Below are positions 19,258 through 29,032 of a DNA stretch of 64,000 nucleotides, one piece after another. The stretch is from Marinobacter sp. F3R11. GTDB lineage: Bacteria; Pseudomonadota; Gammaproteobacteria; Pseudomonadales; Oleiphilaceae. Numbering within the stretch: position 1 is the first letter of the stretch; each line of letters begins with the position of its first letter. The stretch covers positions 62,001-126,000 of the forward strand of contig NZ_QOCH01000010.1 of NCBI RefSeq assembly GCF_003318275.1, written 5' to 3'. The notes beneath the pieces were generated by a model. It saw only the letters and a program-made list of their open reading frames with translations. It was not told the origin of the DNA and did not search any database. The translations under genes and the position numbers were made by a program.

Positions 19258-19719
19258 CTATTCAAATGAATGCTGAGTGCGGCCCAGTCGGAGCCACAAT
19301 CTCAGTCGACGAAACTGATCTTCGGATACGTTACCGGTAATCCGTTTCCCGGAGAGTAACACAACCGGGTATGTTGAATATCTGGATGTAAGGGGGCGCA
19401 GTTTCAAGAGTGCGGCGTTAGCGCATATACGGCTTGACGTGCTGGCGCTTACGGCCACAGTTTGCCCATTGCCAAGGCGCGCATAGAGTGCGCCCTGTTT
19501 CTGGTACAGGCCCAGAATGGCCGACGGGCCTTTCAGTAATCCATTCAGCCTGTACTGGAATATCGCCCCTGTTAAGGTTAAGGGGGCCAGTGCATACATC
19601 CAGTTGTGGCCGGAAGCGCCGGCAACCAGCAGGAACAGGCTGGCAACTACCCAGGGTGCAGCGGCCAGGCAGCCGACCCTGGCACAGCGTGACAGTTCCA
19701 GATCAATCTGGCTGGACAC
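19258..19719 (-). CDS. ygfX: YgfX (CptA) family membrane protein
   Basis: 153-residue protein with two close hydrophobic segments ([20 protein letters not shown] and a short second one, [16 protein letters not shown]) and a conserved C-terminal half with [16 protein letters not shown] and [11 protein letters not shown]. The E. coli homologue has been proposed as the toxin partner of SdhE (CptB), but its main role is debated. Start is GTG at 19719, overlapping the end of sdhE by 17 bp, which implies coupled translation. A longer open frame upstream only shadows sdhE. Confidence 0.82.
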   Translation of the reverse strand: MSSQIDLELSRCARVGCLAAAPWVVASLFLLVAGASGHNWMYALAPLTLTGAIFQYRLNGLLKGPSAILGLYQKQGALYARLGNGQTVAVSASTSSRICANAALLKLRPLTSRYSTYPVVLLSGKRITGNVSEDQFRRLRLWLRLGRTQHSFE

Positions 19720-19975
19720 GGGTAAGAATAATGTCCACGATGCGTCGGAGATCTGGATCATCAGGCTGACCGCGCTGCATGAACCACTCGAACATATCGG
19801 TATCTTCACAGGTCAGCAGCTTTTTGTAGCGTTCCTGGTCTTCCTTGTCCAAATCCCGGTAGGCTTCTTCCAGAAATGGAATCAGCAGGACGTCGAGTTC
19901 CAGCATGCCGCGGCGGCTATGCCACCAGAGGCGGTTGAAATCCGAGTTATCCGGTAGGGGTTGGGTATCTGGCAT
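19703..19975 (-). CDS. sdhE: FAD assembly factor SdhE
   Basis: 90 residues. SdhE helps covalent flavinylation of succinate dehydrogenase SdhA. The RGxxE motif is present in [20 protein letters not shown], followed by the five-helix pattern with [17 protein letters not shown], both diagnostic. It lies 35 bp downstream of nadB (also an FAD flavoprotein of the SdhA superfamily) and overlaps ygfX. Confidence 0.95.
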   Translation of the reverse strand: MPDTQPLPDNSDFNRLWWHSRRGMLELDVLLIPFLEEAYRDLDKEDQERYKKLLTCEDTDMFEWFMQRGQPDDPDLRRIVDIILTRVQPD

Positions 19976-20010
19976 AGTTGCTCTCTTGTTTACGCTTTTA
20001 GCCCGTCTCT

Positions 20011-21615
20011 TTAGGGAGAAGGGGTTCTGTAAGTTGTGGGTACCAGTACAGTATCACGGGCTTCGGGAAGCAGTCCCGGATAATCCAGAGTGTAGTGAAG
20101 GCCCCGGCTTTCCTTGCGTTGCATCGCAGCACAGATGATAAGGTCGGAGACGGTGACCAGATTCCGGAGTTCCAGAAGATCGTTGGTTACCCTGTAGTTA
20201 CTGTAAAAGTCGCCGATTTCCCGGGACAGCAGATCCACCCGGTGTTTGGCTCTCTGCAGGCGTTTCGTGGTGCGAACTATGCCCACGTAGTCCCACATGA
20301 AGTGACGCAGTTCGTCCCAGTTGTGGGAGATCACAACGTCTTCGTCCGAGTCTCGTACCTGGCTTTCGTCCCATGCAGGAGCTTCAGGCGGCCTCGGGAT
20401 GTCTGCTTCCCTGCGTGTAATGTCGGCGGCAGCTGCCCGGCCATACACCAGGCATTCAAGTAATGAGTTGCTGGCCATGCGGTTGGCACCGTGAAGGCCT
20501 GTAAACGCAGCTTCACCTACAACATAAAGCTGGTTGATGTCTGTTCGTGCCCGTTGATCACTGACAATGCCGCCGCAGGTATAATGGGCTGCCGGCACTA
20601 CTGGAATGGGGTCCCGGGTAATGTCGATGCCAAATTCAAGGCATTTCTCGTAAATGGTCGGGAAGTGATGCCGGATGAAATCTGCCGGTTTATGGCTTAT
20701 ATCCAGATACAGATGATCTGCGCCCAGTCGTTTCATCTCGTGGTCTATGGCGCGGGCCACTATATCCCGGGGAGCCAGTTCTCCGCGCTTGTCAAAGCTG
20801 TCCATGAACCGGGAGCCGTCCGGCAGTTTCAGCAATCCTCCTTCTCCCCGGACTGCTTCGGAAATCAGGAACGATTTGGCGTGAGGGTGGTACAGACACG
20901 TAGGGTGGAACTGATTGAACTCCATGTTGGCAACGCGGCAGCCAGCACGCCAGGCCATGGCAATTCCGTCACCGGAGGCGCCGTCCGGATTCGTAGTATA
21001 GCGGTATGCTTTGGAGGCCCCGCCGGTGGCAATGACTGTGAAGCGTGCCTGGAACAGCTCCACATGGTTATCTTCGAGATTCAGTATATAGGCGCCAACG
21101 CACCGGTTGCCTGGTAGTGCAAGCTTGCGGTTGGTTATCAGATCCACCGCCACTCGCCCTGACATGAGCTCAATGTTGGGGCGGGCTTGCGCCTGTGCGG
21201 TCAGTGTTGTGGACACTGCATGCCCGGTTGCATCAGCGGCATGGATGATGCGCCGATGGCTGTGGCCGCCTTCTCGGGTAAGGTGAAGCTGAGCGTCTGT
21301 GTCCCTGGTAAAGTCAACACCAGTGTTGATGAGCCACTCTATGCTCTCTTTGCTGTGTTCCACAGTGAAGCGCACGGCGTCTTCATGGCACAGGCCTCCC
21401 CCAGCCGTGAGGGTGTCCTGCACATGGTTTTCGGTGGAATCCTGGTCATCCAGAACTGTGGCGATACCGCCTTGAGCCCAGAGAGTGGCACCGCTGCTGA
21501 TGGCTGCTTTACTGACAACGCACACCTTCAGGTGTTGCGGAAGGTTCAGTGCAACGGTCAGGCCGGCAGCGCCGCTACCGATAATAAGAACATCGTATTC
21601 ATAGGATTGTGGCAT
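20011..21615 (-). CDS. nadB: L-aspartate oxidase
   Basis: 534-residue FAD enzyme oxidising aspartate to iminoaspartate, the first step of de novo NAD synthesis (with NadA, not in this window). The N-terminal dinucleotide fold is [47 protein letters not shown] and [21 protein letters not shown] are typical. I chose ATG 21615 ([13 protein letters not shown]) because homologues begin there; an in-frame ATG at 21636 is seven codons upstream, and neither has a clear ribosome site. It is divergent from algU. Confidence 0.93.
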   Translation of the reverse strand: MPQSYEYDVLIIGSGAAGLTVALNLPQHLKVCVVSKAAISSGATLWAQGGIATVLDDQDSTENHVQDTLTAGGGLCHEDAVRFTVEHSKESIEWLINTGVDFTRDTDAQLHLTREGGHSHRRIIHAADATGHAVSTTLTAQAQARPNIELMSGRVAVDLITNRKLALPGNRCVGAYILNLEDNHVELFQARFTVIATGGASKAYRYTTNPDGASGDGIAMAWRAGCRVANMEFNQFHPTCLYHPHAKSFLISEAVRGEGGLLKLPDGSRFMDSFDKRGELAPRDIVARAIDHEMKRLGADHLYLDISHKPADFIRHHFPTIYEKCLEFGIDITRDPIPVVPAAHYTCGGIVSDQRARTDINQLYVVGEAAFTGLHGANRMASNSLLECLVYGRAAAADITRREADIPRPPEAPAWDESQVRDSDEDVVISHNWDELRHFMWDYVGIVRTTKRLQRAKHRVDLLSREIGDFYSNYRVTNDLLELRNLVTVSDLIICAAMQRKESRGLHYTLDYPGLLPEARDTVLVPTTYRTPSP

Positions 21616-21652
21616 CGGGTCGTTATCGCGGGCCATAATGTAGAGGTGTATT

Positions 21653-21679
21653 GAACTAAACTTTACGCTTGCTGTCTAT
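21653..21679 (+). promoter_or_regulatory. SigmaE/AlgU-type promoter of algU
   Basis: GAACTA (21653-21658), exactly 16 bp, then TCTAT (21675-21679). This fits the GAACTT-N16/17-TC... pattern of extracytoplasmic sigma factors and would give autoregulation, with a leader of about 56 nt. Confidence 0.7.
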
Positions 21680-21741
21680 TTCGGCTGATGGATGACCTGC
21701 CTTAAAGGCTGAGTCGTCATTTCCATAAAGGGGGCCGGACA

Positions 21742-22434
21742 GTGAGTATGAACCACCAGAAACTCGTATCGGCCGGTAAGCTGGCCATGAAATTCGAGCG
21801 TACCGGCATATCGTCCATGGCACCCGATAACGACCAGAAACAGGCTGAGCAACCAGATAGCCAGACAGATCTGCAACTTGTTCGCAAAGTCCGGAACGGG
21901 GATCGCGCCGCGTTTGATCTTCTGGTGGTTAAATATCAGTCAAGAGTCGCTTCTATCATCGGTCGGTATGTCTACGATAGCCAGGAAGTCATGGATCTTA
22001 CCCAGGAAACGTTTATCAAAGCCTATCGCGCCATAGACCGCTTTCGTGGTGATAGTGCTTTTTATACCTGGCTTTATCGTATTGCGGTGAATACAGCTAA
22101 AAATCACCTCGAGTCCCGTAATCGCAGGCCTCAGGGTAGTGCCGACTCGGCAGATGCCGAGAATTTTGATGGTGGGCGGCGGTTGCGCGATATTGCCTCG
22201 CCCGAGCGTCTGCTTCAGCGTGACCAGTTGCAGGCCGAGTTGAGTAACGCTATCGCCAGCCTGCCAGAGGAGCTGCGGTCGGCATTTCTGCTAAGGGAAT
22301 ATGATGGGCTTAGTTATGAAGACATTGCGCGGATTCTGGAATGTCCCATCGGGACAGTGCGTTCGCGTATTTTTCGGGCCCGGGATGCCGTTGACAGGTA
22401 TCTTGGGCCTCTGCTCAATCATTCTGTTACCTAA
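21742..22434 (+). CDS. algU: RNA polymerase sigma factor AlgU/RpoE
   Basis: Up to 230 residues; ECF sigma factor for envelope stress. Region 2 has AFDLLVVKYQSRVASIIGRYV and DLTQETFIKAYRAIDRFRGDSAFYTWLYRIA; region 4 has LPEELRSAFLLREYDGLSYEDIARIL and IGTVRSRIFRARDAVD. The conserved part starts near residue 40, so the N-terminus is long. I kept GTG 21742 because AAAGGGGG lies before it, but ATG 21787 or 21817 would give a length closer to the roughly 193 residues of Pseudomonas AlgU. It is followed by its regulators mucA, mucB and mucC and by mucD. Confidence 0.93.
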   Translation: MSMNHQKLVSAGKLAMKFERTGISSMAPDNDQKQAEQPDSQTDLQLVRKVRNGDRAAFDLLVVKYQSRVASIIGRYVYDSQEVMDLTQETFIKAYRAIDRFRGDSAFYTWLYRIAVNTAKNHLESRNRRPQGSADSADAENFDGGRRLRDIASPERLLQRDQLQAELSNAIASLPEELRSAFLLREYDGLSYEDIARILECPIGTVRSRIFRARDAVDRYLGPLLNHSVT

Positions 22435-22449
22435 TTGAGGGTGCACCCT

Positions 22450-23034
22450 ATGGATGATCGTCTCAGAGAAACATTGTCTGCCATGATGGATGACGAAGCC
22501 GATGAGCTTTCGGTCCGGCGCCTGCTGTCCCATGAGGATCAGGATGACATCCGTGCTCAGTGGCAGCGGTGGCAGGGTATTCACGACTTGATGCACCGTG
22601 GCCAGGCACCGGCTGAGGGTGTTGATGTAAGTGCGGCTGTTCGTGCCGAACTGGATGGTCGTGGTAGGTCAAAAACTCTGGTTTCATCACCGGGTCGTGA
22701 GGCGCCGCGGCGCTGGCAATGGCCTGCGGTAGCCATGGTTGCCGTGGCATTGGTCATAGGGTTTGGTGCTGGTGCTGGCTGGGATGGCGGGGGAGCGTCT
22801 CCCGAGTCTCTGGCCTCAGCCTCTGTAACGAAACGGCCCGGAGCTGAATCAGGAAGTTCCGTAACTACTGATGAAAATGCGCCGGTTCAGGAAGTTGCCT
22901 TGCAGGGGCTTGATGATGAGCAGTGGGAGTACATGAGCCGATACCTGCTGGAGCATGCTCAGCATAACAGTGTAGGCGCAGGGCAGGGCTCGGTGGGCTA
23001 TGCCCGCCTCGTCAGCGCTAATGACGGTTACTGA
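22450..23034 (+). CDS. mucA: Anti-sigma factor MucA/RseA
   Basis: 194-residue single-pass inner-membrane protein that holds AlgU inactive. The N-terminal cytoplasmic domain MDDRLRETLSAMMDDEADEL binds sigma; one membrane segment (WPAVAMVAVALVIGFGAGAGW, about 95-115) leads to a periplasmic tail that binds MucB and carries the regulated-cleavage sites in the family. ATG 22450 is preceded by GAGGGTG; a GTG five codons upstream is less likely. The C-terminus (RYLLEHAQHNSVG) is intact, so this is not a truncated mucoid-type allele. Confidence 0.92.
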   Translation: MDDRLRETLSAMMDDEADELSVRRLLSHEDQDDIRAQWQRWQGIHDLMHRGQAPAEGVDVSAAVRAELDGRGRSKTLVSSPGREAPRRWQWPAVAMVAVALVIGFGAGAGWDGGGASPESLASASVTKRPGAESGSSVTTDENAPVQEVALQGLDDEQWEYMSRYLLEHAQHNSVGAGQGSVGYARLVSANDGY

Positions 23035-23055
23035 TATCAAGTAATGAGGGTGTTC

Positions 23056-24099
23056 ATGAGCAAAGTCCGGTATTTCGGCCTGAGTCCGGTAGATCTGTCA
23101 TTGCGCTGGCTCCTCGCATTGTTGCTGTTGATGGTCATGTCCGCATCTGCGGTTGCTGGCGATAAATCAGCTGTCTATTGGCTTGAACGGCTGGGGCCCG
23201 CCCTTAATATGACCTCCTATCGTGGCGTATTTGTATATGCCCGGGGTTCCAGTGTGCATTCCATGCAGATTGCCCACAGATATCACAATGGCATTGTGGA
23301 AGAGCGCCTGGTGTTGCAGGACGGAGGCAGTGGGGAGATTGTCCGCAGGGGTATGAACGTGGTCTGTGTGCTTCCGGAACAGGGCAGGGTAAAGCTTGAC
23401 CAGATTATTCCTTCAGGTCCCTTTGCAGAAGCGTTTACCAGTCAGCTTACTCCCCTGAGTCGCTGGTACAGTGCCGAACTCAAGGGAGAAGACCGTATTG
23501 CCGGATATGATGTGGTTGCAGTTGCGCTCACAGCCAAAGACCAGAATCGATACAGTCACCGTTTGTGGCTGGAAAAATCTACCGGTCTTCTGGTAAAAAG
23601 CCACGTGCGTTCATCCGGCGGCGAGGTGTTGGAGCATTTTCAGTTCACCAGCCTTGAGATTACGGACGACATTGCTGACAGCGAGTTTGAGGTTCGCACC
23701 GAGGGGCGTGAAATATCACGTACTCTGAACGAGTCAGGCCAGTACTCAGATTCGCAGGATAAATATCGGAAAACACCGCGCATGCAGGGGTGGAGTCTCA
23801 CCTGGCGCCCGGAAGGTTTTGAGCCAGCTGCTGCACCGGTTTCAGGCCGGGGGCAGGCGGTTGCTTTTTCTGACGGGCTGGCGGCCTTCTCTGTATTTGT
23901 CGAGTCCGCAGGGCGGGTCAATATGCCTACGGGTGCCTCTCGTGTTGGCGCGACAACTATTTACATGCGTAACCTGCATAGCGAAAACCGCGTATTCCGG
24001 GTAACTGTTGTGGGTGAAATACCTCCAGTGACAGCTCGCCAGGTCGCCGATTCAGTGCAGGTAGGTAAAGCTTTTGCTCTGGGAGCCGGTGATCTGTGA
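23056..24099 (+). CDS. mucB: Sigma-E regulatory protein MucB/RseB
   Basis: 347-residue periplasmic protein that shields MucA from proteolysis until lipid or LPS signals arrive. A long signal peptide (hydrophobic core WLLALLLLMVMSASAVAG) is followed by the LolA/LppX-like N-terminal domain (YRGVFVYARGSSVHSMQIAH) and the MucB C-terminal domain (about 245-340). I chose ATG 23056 because GAGGG lies just upstream; ATG 23044 is also in frame. Its TGA overlaps the GTG start of mucC. Confidence 0.92.
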   Translation: MSKVRYFGLSPVDLSLRWLLALLLLMVMSASAVAGDKSAVYWLERLGPALNMTSYRGVFVYARGSSVHSMQIAHRYHNGIVEERLVLQDGGSGEIVRRGMNVVCVLPEQGRVKLDQIIPSGPFAEAFTSQLTPLSRWYSAELKGEDRIAGYDVVAVALTAKDQNRYSHRLWLEKSTGLLVKSHVRSSGGEVLEHFQFTSLEITDDIADSEFEVRTEGREISRTLNESGQYSDSQDKYRKTPRMQGWSLTWRPEGFEPAAAPVSGRGQAVAFSDGLAAFSVFVESAGRVNMPTGASRVGATTIYMRNLHSENRVFRVTVVGEIPPVTARQVADSVQVGKAFALGAGDL

Positions 24100-24563
24100 T
24101 TACCGAAACCGGAAAAGTCGTTGCTGTTACTGGTGAGCACGCCTGGGTTCAGACAATTCGTACCAGTGCCTGCCAGAGCTGCGCCGCACGTAATGGCTGC
24201 GGGCAGAAGGTGCTGGCTTCGGCCTCCGGTGGCAGGGCCAATCAGGTTCTGGTTGTTAATTCAGTGAATGCCAGGGTTGGCGAAGAAGTGACGCTTGGTA
24301 TTGATGAAGGTGCACTTCTTGGCGCTTCGTTACTGGTATATGCACTTCCTTTGCTGCTTATGGTGGTTGCCAGTGTGCTCGGGCACTACCTGTCCGGCGG
24401 CAGTGATTTTGCGGCTATGTCGGGAGCTGTTGCAGGTCTTGCCTCAGGCTTTCTGGCAAGTCGACAAATACAGTGCCGGAATACCGGCAACTATGAGCCG
24501 ATGCTGCTTCGGGTTAACCGTATTCCGGCCGGAGTGGTTTCTCCTCCAGACTCGTTAACATGA
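24096..24563 (+). CDS. mucC: MucC/RseC family protein
   Basis: 155-residue inner-membrane protein of the RseC family. The cytoplasmic N-terminus has a cysteine cluster (ACQSCAARNGC) that may bind iron or an Fe-S centre, followed by two membrane segments (LGASLLVYALPLLLMVVASVLG and about 105-125). RseC is linked to SoxR reduction and to tuning SigmaE activity. The start is GTG at 24096, overlapping the mucB stop in GTGA, so translation is coupled. Confidence 0.9.
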   Translation: MITETGKVVAVTGEHAWVQTIRTSACQSCAARNGCGQKVLASASGGRANQVLVVNSVNARVGEEVTLGIDEGALLGASLLVYALPLLLMVVASVLGHYLSGGSDFAAMSGAVAGLASGFLASRQIQCRNTGNYEPMLLRVNRIPAGVVSPPDSLT

Positions 24564-24581
24564 TATTCAGGGGATTCTGAC

Positions 24582-26057
24582 ATGCTGAGAACGACAACAG
24601 CGATTACCCGGTTTTCCCCGGCATCACTCACTCAGAGGGTGCCGGCTTATTTGCTGCTGATGCTGGTCGCTATTCTGATAACGACCTGGAGTCAGTCTGG
24701 GTTCGCCCGGGGGTTGCCTGATTTTACCGACCTGGTTGAGGAAAACGCAGATGCGGTGGTGAACATCAGTACCACCAGCAACCCCAGTACCGGGAATACA
24801 CGTTTTCAAGGTCTGCCTTTTGATGAGCGGCAGCTCGACCAGTTGCCTGAGTTTTTTCAGGATTTCTTCCGTGGCTACCAGTCTCCCTTTGGCGGATCGC
24901 CAGGCAACGCTCAGCCGCGACGCTCCATGGGGTCGGGCTTTATTGTGTCAGCTGACGGTTATGTGTTGACCAATAATCATGTGGTTGAAGGCGCTGATGA
25001 GATTATCGTACGGCTCAATGATCGCCGTGAACTGCCGGCAACTCTGGTTGGTACAGACCCCCGATCGGACATGGCCGTTTTGAAAATCGAGAACGGGGAT
25101 GATTTGCCTGTTGTGAAGACCGGCAGTTCCAAAAATCTAAAAGTTGGTGAGTGGGTGTTCGCGATAGGCTCACCTTTTGGTTTTGACTACACGGTTACGG
25201 CAGGCATTGTCAGTGCGCTGGGCCGTTCACTGCCCTCAGAAAACTATGTGCCGTTTATTCAGACGGATGTTGCAATTAACCCGGGGAACTCCGGTGGCCC
25301 GCTGTTCAATCTTGACGGTGAAGTTATTGGTATCAATTCGCAGATTTACACTCGTTCCGGTGGTTTTATGGGGGTTTCGTTTGCGATCCCTATTGATGAT
25401 GCCATGAGTGTATTTCGCCAGATCCGCGACAAGGGTGTTGTTTCCCGTGGCTGGCTGGGTGTGCTGATCCAGGAAGTGAACCGTGATCTGGCGGAGTCGT
25501 TCGGGTTAAAACGTCCGAGAGGTGCACTGATTGCCGAAGTAATGGCCGGTTCGCCGGCTGAGGCTGGTGGTCTGCAGTCTGGTGATATCGTTCTTGAATA
25601 CGATGGCGATGACATTCAGCTCTCGTCAGACCTGCCACCCATGGTAGGTCGCACGCCAGTAGGCGAGACCGCCCGTCTTACAGTTCTTCGGGGTGGAAAG
25701 GAAATTACGCTGGATGTGGAAATCGGCCAGCTTCCGGATGAAAGTGTAGCTCAGCAAGCGCCTGCATCTGGTGGGGGCTCATCAACAGCGCCGTTGGGCT
25801 TGTCAGTTGAGCCTCTGCCGGCGGATCTGGCTGACTCTATAGGTGTATCCGGTGGCGTTGTGGTGACCGGTGTCAGCAGAGGCCCGGCCTATAACGCGGG
25901 CATCCGTGAACGGGATGTGATCACCGAAATCAACAGGAAAGCTGTGTCGTCGGTTGAGGACTTCCGGAGTGTTGTGAGAACACTGCCGGAAGGGCGGGCA
26001 GTCTCTGTTCGTGTAGTGCGTCAGGGCAGGGCTATCTATCTGGTAATGAAACCCTGA
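24582..26057 (+). CDS. mucD: Periplasmic serine protease MucD (DegP/HtrA family)
   Basis: 491-residue Do-family protease and chaperone of the periplasm that degrades misfolded envelope proteins and restrains the AlgU response. It has a signal peptide (about 1-43, LLLMLVAILITTWS core) and a trypsin-like domain with triad H133 (TNNHVVEG), D163 (RSDMAVLKI) and S237 (NPGNSGGPLFN). Two PDZ domains follow (about 285-375, SRGWLGVLIQEVN; and about 400-488, GVVVTGVSRGPAYNAGI). It is the last gene of the algU operon, as in Pseudomonas. Confidence 0.95.
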   Translation: MLRTTTAITRFSPASLTQRVPAYLLLMLVAILITTWSQSGFARGLPDFTDLVEENADAVVNISTTSNPSTGNTRFQGLPFDERQLDQLPEFFQDFFRGYQSPFGGSPGNAQPRRSMGSGFIVSADGYVLTNNHVVEGADEIIVRLNDRRELPATLVGTDPRSDMAVLKIENGDDLPVVKTGSSKNLKVGEWVFAIGSPFGFDYTVTAGIVSALGRSLPSENYVPFIQTDVAINPGNSGGPLFNLDGEVIGINSQIYTRSGGFMGVSFAIPIDDAMSVFRQIRDKGVVSRGWLGVLIQEVNRDLAESFGLKRPRGALIAEVMAGSPAEAGGLQSGDIVLEYDGDDIQLSSDLPPMVGRTPVGETARLTVLRGGKEITLDVEIGQLPDESVAQQAPASGGGSSTAPLGLSVEPLPADLADSIGVSGGVVVTGVSRGPAYNAGIRERDVITEINRKAVSSVEDFRSVVRTLPEGRAVSVRVVRQGRAIYLVMKP

Positions 26058-26088
26058 TTGTAGCTATCTGAAAAGGCAGAGTATTGTT

Positions 26089-26146
26089 GCAAAAGGCCCT
26101 TGGGTGTGATGTTAAGAACGACAGACCCGGGGGCTTTTGCTATACT
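26089..26146 (+). other. Interrupted dyad and -10-like element between mucD and the CHASE-GGDEF-EAL gene
   Basis: GCAAAAG...CCC..GGGT (26089-26104) pairs imperfectly with ACCC..GGGGGCTTTTGC (26125-26140) across a 20-nt loop. TATACT (26141-26146) follows at once. It may end mucD transcription, mark the promoter of the next gene, or both. Pairing has bulges. Confidence 0.4.
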
Positions 26147-26196
26147 GCTCCGCTCCGAAAGAACAAGAGCTGCCACGGACCGGACCACGCCAGATT

Positions 26197-28920
26197 ATGA
26201 TCAGAAAGGACCTCCCCCTCCTGCAACTTCTGAAGCTTCGTAATTCCTGGATTGCATGGTTGCTTCTGGTCGTGGCTATCGCCGTAACAATCCTGTTGTG
26301 GCAGTTTTCCATCCGGATGGTAGAAGACCGCACCGAAGCCCGGTTCCGTACCCAGTCGCTGCAACTGAAAACTGCCATCGAGGAGCGGCTGCTCAATTAT
26401 GAGCAGGTTCTGGCAGGCAGTGCCGGTCTATTTGCAGTCGCGGGTAAGGTTTCCCGTGATCAGTGGCGGGAATACGTTCACAAAGTCGACATTAACCGTT
26501 ATTACCCTGGCATCCAGGGCATCGGATACGTTGAACGTATCGGTGTTCGTGATATGGCCGATCACATTGCTTCTGTGCGGGCTGAAGGTGTTCATAACTA
26601 CCAGGTAAAGCCGCTGGGAAGCGGTCCTTTCTATTACCCCATGGTGTATCTGGAACCGGGAACGGAAAGTAACCGGAAAGCAATGGGTTATGATGCATTC
26701 AGTGATCCTGTTCACCGCAAGGCGATGGAGCGCTCGCGTGATGATGCACTACCAACGGTAACGGCTAAAGTGGTTCTGGTTCAGGAAGCACTGGAAGAGG
26801 GGCAGGCCAGCTTTCTTATGTATTACCCTGTTTATCAGGGAGGGGTCGTGCCGGATATCCGGGCCGAGCGTCGAATGATGCTGGCAGGCTTCGTGTTCAG
26901 TGCGTTTCGTATGAACAACCTCCTTGATGGCATCGTAGGCCTGATTTCACCGTTTCTTGATGTCCGCATCTACGATAATGGCTTGGTAGCCCGCGAGAAC
27001 CTGATGTATGGCTCGAATCTCGGCTCGCTGGATAATGAGTTCAGTTTCGAAATGAGCCAGACGGTTAGCCATGGTGGCCGCGACTGGTTGTTACAGACGC
27101 GGTCCACTCCGGCCTTCGATTATTTGTCGTCGGATCCCCGTCCATCGATCGTGCTTGGAAGTGGTATTGTCATAAGTCTTTTGCTTTTCGCTGTAGCGCT
27201 GGTGCTGATTCATTCCCGCCTTATGGCACAGATTGGGGCCGGGCGATACCGTGCTATCACTGAGGGTGCCGCTAACGTTACGGTGGTTATGGATGAAGGC
27301 GGTACGCCGCTTTATGCCAGTCCGTCCAGCTATGACATCCTGGGATTTGATCCGGATGAAGTTCAGGGGCTTACGCTAGAGAGCCTTGTGCATGAAGATG
27401 ATTGGCCCATGTTGCGACAGGGCTTTGATGCGGCAATCGAAGCGCCAGGCAAACAGATGCCTGTTATTCCGGCGCGGATCTGCGATGCATCCGACAACTG
27501 GCGTGATATGGAAGGCACCTATACGTCCATGCTTACAGTGCCTGGCGTTAACGGTGTAGTGCTGAGCCTGCGTGATCTGACTCAATTGAAAGCGGCTCAG
27601 TCCGAGTTGCACCGCCTTGCGTTCTACGACCCTCTCACTGGACTGGCAAACCGTCAGTTATTCCGTGACCGTCTCGATAATGTGGTGCGGCGGAGTCGCA
27701 GAAGCGGAGAGCCGGCAGCTTTGATGTTCCTGGATCTTGACGGGTTCAAGCGTATTAACGATACGCTTGGTCATGATGCCGGTGACGAACTCCTGTGTCA
27801 GGTGGCGCAATGGCTTGAATCCTGTGTGCGGGAAGAAGATTCTGTAGCAAGGCTTGGTGGCGATGAGTTTGTTGTGTTGCTGTCGCAAGTCAGTGGTACC
27901 GATGCTGCTTCCAGGGTTGCGGAAACCATTTTGCGCAGATTGTGCCAGCGTATTCGTCTGGGTGACCATGAAGTGGGTATTACGGTCAGTATCGGTATCA
28001 CCATGATTCCTGACGATAGCGAAGATCCCGGTGCTTTGATGAAATATGCGGATCTGGCTATGTATCGAGCCAAGGAAATGGGGCGTAATACCTACCAGTT
28101 CTTCACTCCTGCCATGAATATCAAAGCTGCACGCCGCCTCCTGCAGCAGGAAGAGCTCGCCACCGCCCTTGATGGCGAACGTTTTGTGCTGCACTACCAG
28201 CCAAAGGTGGACCTGATTACTGAACGGGTAATCGGGGTTGAGGCTTTCCTCCGTTGGCATCACCCTGAAAAAGGGCTGGTATCTGCGCAACAATTTATTG
28301 GCCTGGCCGAAGAGACCGGGCTCATTGTGCGTCTCGGTGAAATGGCATTGCGGCAGGCCTGTATTCAGGTTCAGGCTCTGGAAAGAGCTGGCTTCGAAAC
28401 CCTGAAAATGGCGGTCAATCTGTCGGTAAGACAAATCACTGACTCCCACTTTCTCGATATGGTCCGGCAGGTAATTACCGAGACAGGTGTTTCACCAGAG
28501 AAGCTGGAACTGGAAATGCCGGTTGAGCTGTTGAATGAAGATCCCCGCATGTTGCGTGAGCTTCTAGTATCGCTCAATGATCTTGGTGTCTGCCTGATCC
28601 TCGACGATTTCGGAGCCGGATCCTGCTCCCTTGTTGCTTTGCAGCAGCTTCCGCTTGATGTTATTAAAATCGACCACCGGTTTATTCGTGATATCCCATA
28701 CAATGTCAGTGCGACGGATGTGGCATCTGCGGTGATTGCGCTGGCTCAGAAACTCCACCTGACAGTTGTGGCTGAGGGGGTGGAGACGCCGCAGCAGCTG
28801 AGTTTCCTGAAGACCGCAGGGTGCACCCAGTGCCAGGGCAACCTGTTCAGCTACGCGCTGGACGAAGACGCGCTGATTGGTTTTCTTATCCGGCAGTACG
28901 AACGCTCGCTTATTTCCTGA
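26197..28920 (+). CDS. CHASE-PAS-GGDEF-EAL signalling protein
   Basis: 907-residue inner-membrane protein in c-di-GMP signalling. The first membrane segment is about 15-40 ([18 protein letters not shown]), then a periplasmic CHASE sensor domain (about 60-230), a second membrane segment (about 315-335, [20 protein letters not shown]), a PAS domain (about 350-470), GGDEF with an intact GGDEF at 554-558 and the [11 protein letters not shown] lead-in, and EAL at about 640-895. The EAL signature reads EAF (682-684), and the usual TES step reads LEMPVE, so hydrolysis may be weak, while DDFG (803-806), KID and AEGVE are kept. ATG 26197 gives the natural N-terminus. Confidence 0.9.
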   Translation: MIRKDLPLLQLLKLRNSWIAWLLLVVAIAVTILLWQFSIRMVEDRTEARFRTQSLQLKTAIEERLLNYEQVLAGSAGLFAVAGKVSRDQWREYVHKVDINRYYPGIQGIGYVERIGVRDMADHIASVRAEGVHNYQVKPLGSGPFYYPMVYLEPGTESNRKAMGYDAFSDPVHRKAMERSRDDALPTVTAKVVLVQEALEEGQASFLMYYPVYQGGVVPDIRAERRMMLAGFVFSAFRMNNLLDGIVGLISPFLDVRIYDNGLVARENLMYGSNLGSLDNEFSFEMSQTVSHGGRDWLLQTRSTPAFDYLSSDPRPSIVLGSGIVISLLLFAVALVLIHSRLMAQIGAGRYRAITEGAANVTVVMDEGGTPLYASPSSYDILGFDPDEVQGLTLESLVHEDDWPMLRQGFDAAIEAPGKQMPVIPARICDASDNWRDMEGTYTSMLTVPGVNGVVLSLRDLTQLKAAQSELHRLAFYDPLTGLANRQLFRDRLDNVVRRSRRSGEPAALMFLDLDGFKRINDTLGHDAGDELLCQVAQWLESCVREEDSVARLGGDEFVVLLSQVSGTDAASRVAETILRRLCQRIRLGDHEVGITVSIGITMIPDDSEDPGALMKYADLAMYRAKEMGRNTYQFFTPAMNIKAARRLLQQEELATALDGERFVLHYQPKVDLITERVIGVEAFLRWHHPEKGLVSAQQFIGLAEETGLIVRLGEMALRQACIQVQALERAGFETLKMAVNLSVRQITDSHFLDMVRQVITETGVSPEKLELEMPVELLNEDPRMLRELLVSLNDLGVCLILDDFGAGSCSLVALQQLPLDVIKIDHRFIRDIPYNVSATDVASAVIALAQKLHLTVVAEGVETPQQLSFLKTAGCTQCQGNLFSYALDEDALIGFLIRQYERSLIS

Positions 28921-29032
28921 TCATGGCAATGGCGGCCGGTTACCGGTAAAATCACGCCGGTCCCGGATCCCGGCAGTTTTTAGTGGCACCTCCGGACTCA
29001 ATCCTTCGTATTATTATGAGTATTCATTGTCT

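Noticed and set aside
20491..21117. 208-codon plus-strand open frame opposite nadB
   Set aside because: It is wholly antisense to a clear L-aspartate oxidase, has no motif and no ribosome site.
22450..23034. mucA as a truncated, mucoid-type allele
   Set aside because: The frame is complete with sigma-binding domain, membrane segment and periplasmic tail.
27658..28449. 263-codon minus-strand open frame
   Set aside because: Antisense shadow of the GGDEF-EAL coding sequence; composition follows the real gene's codon pattern.
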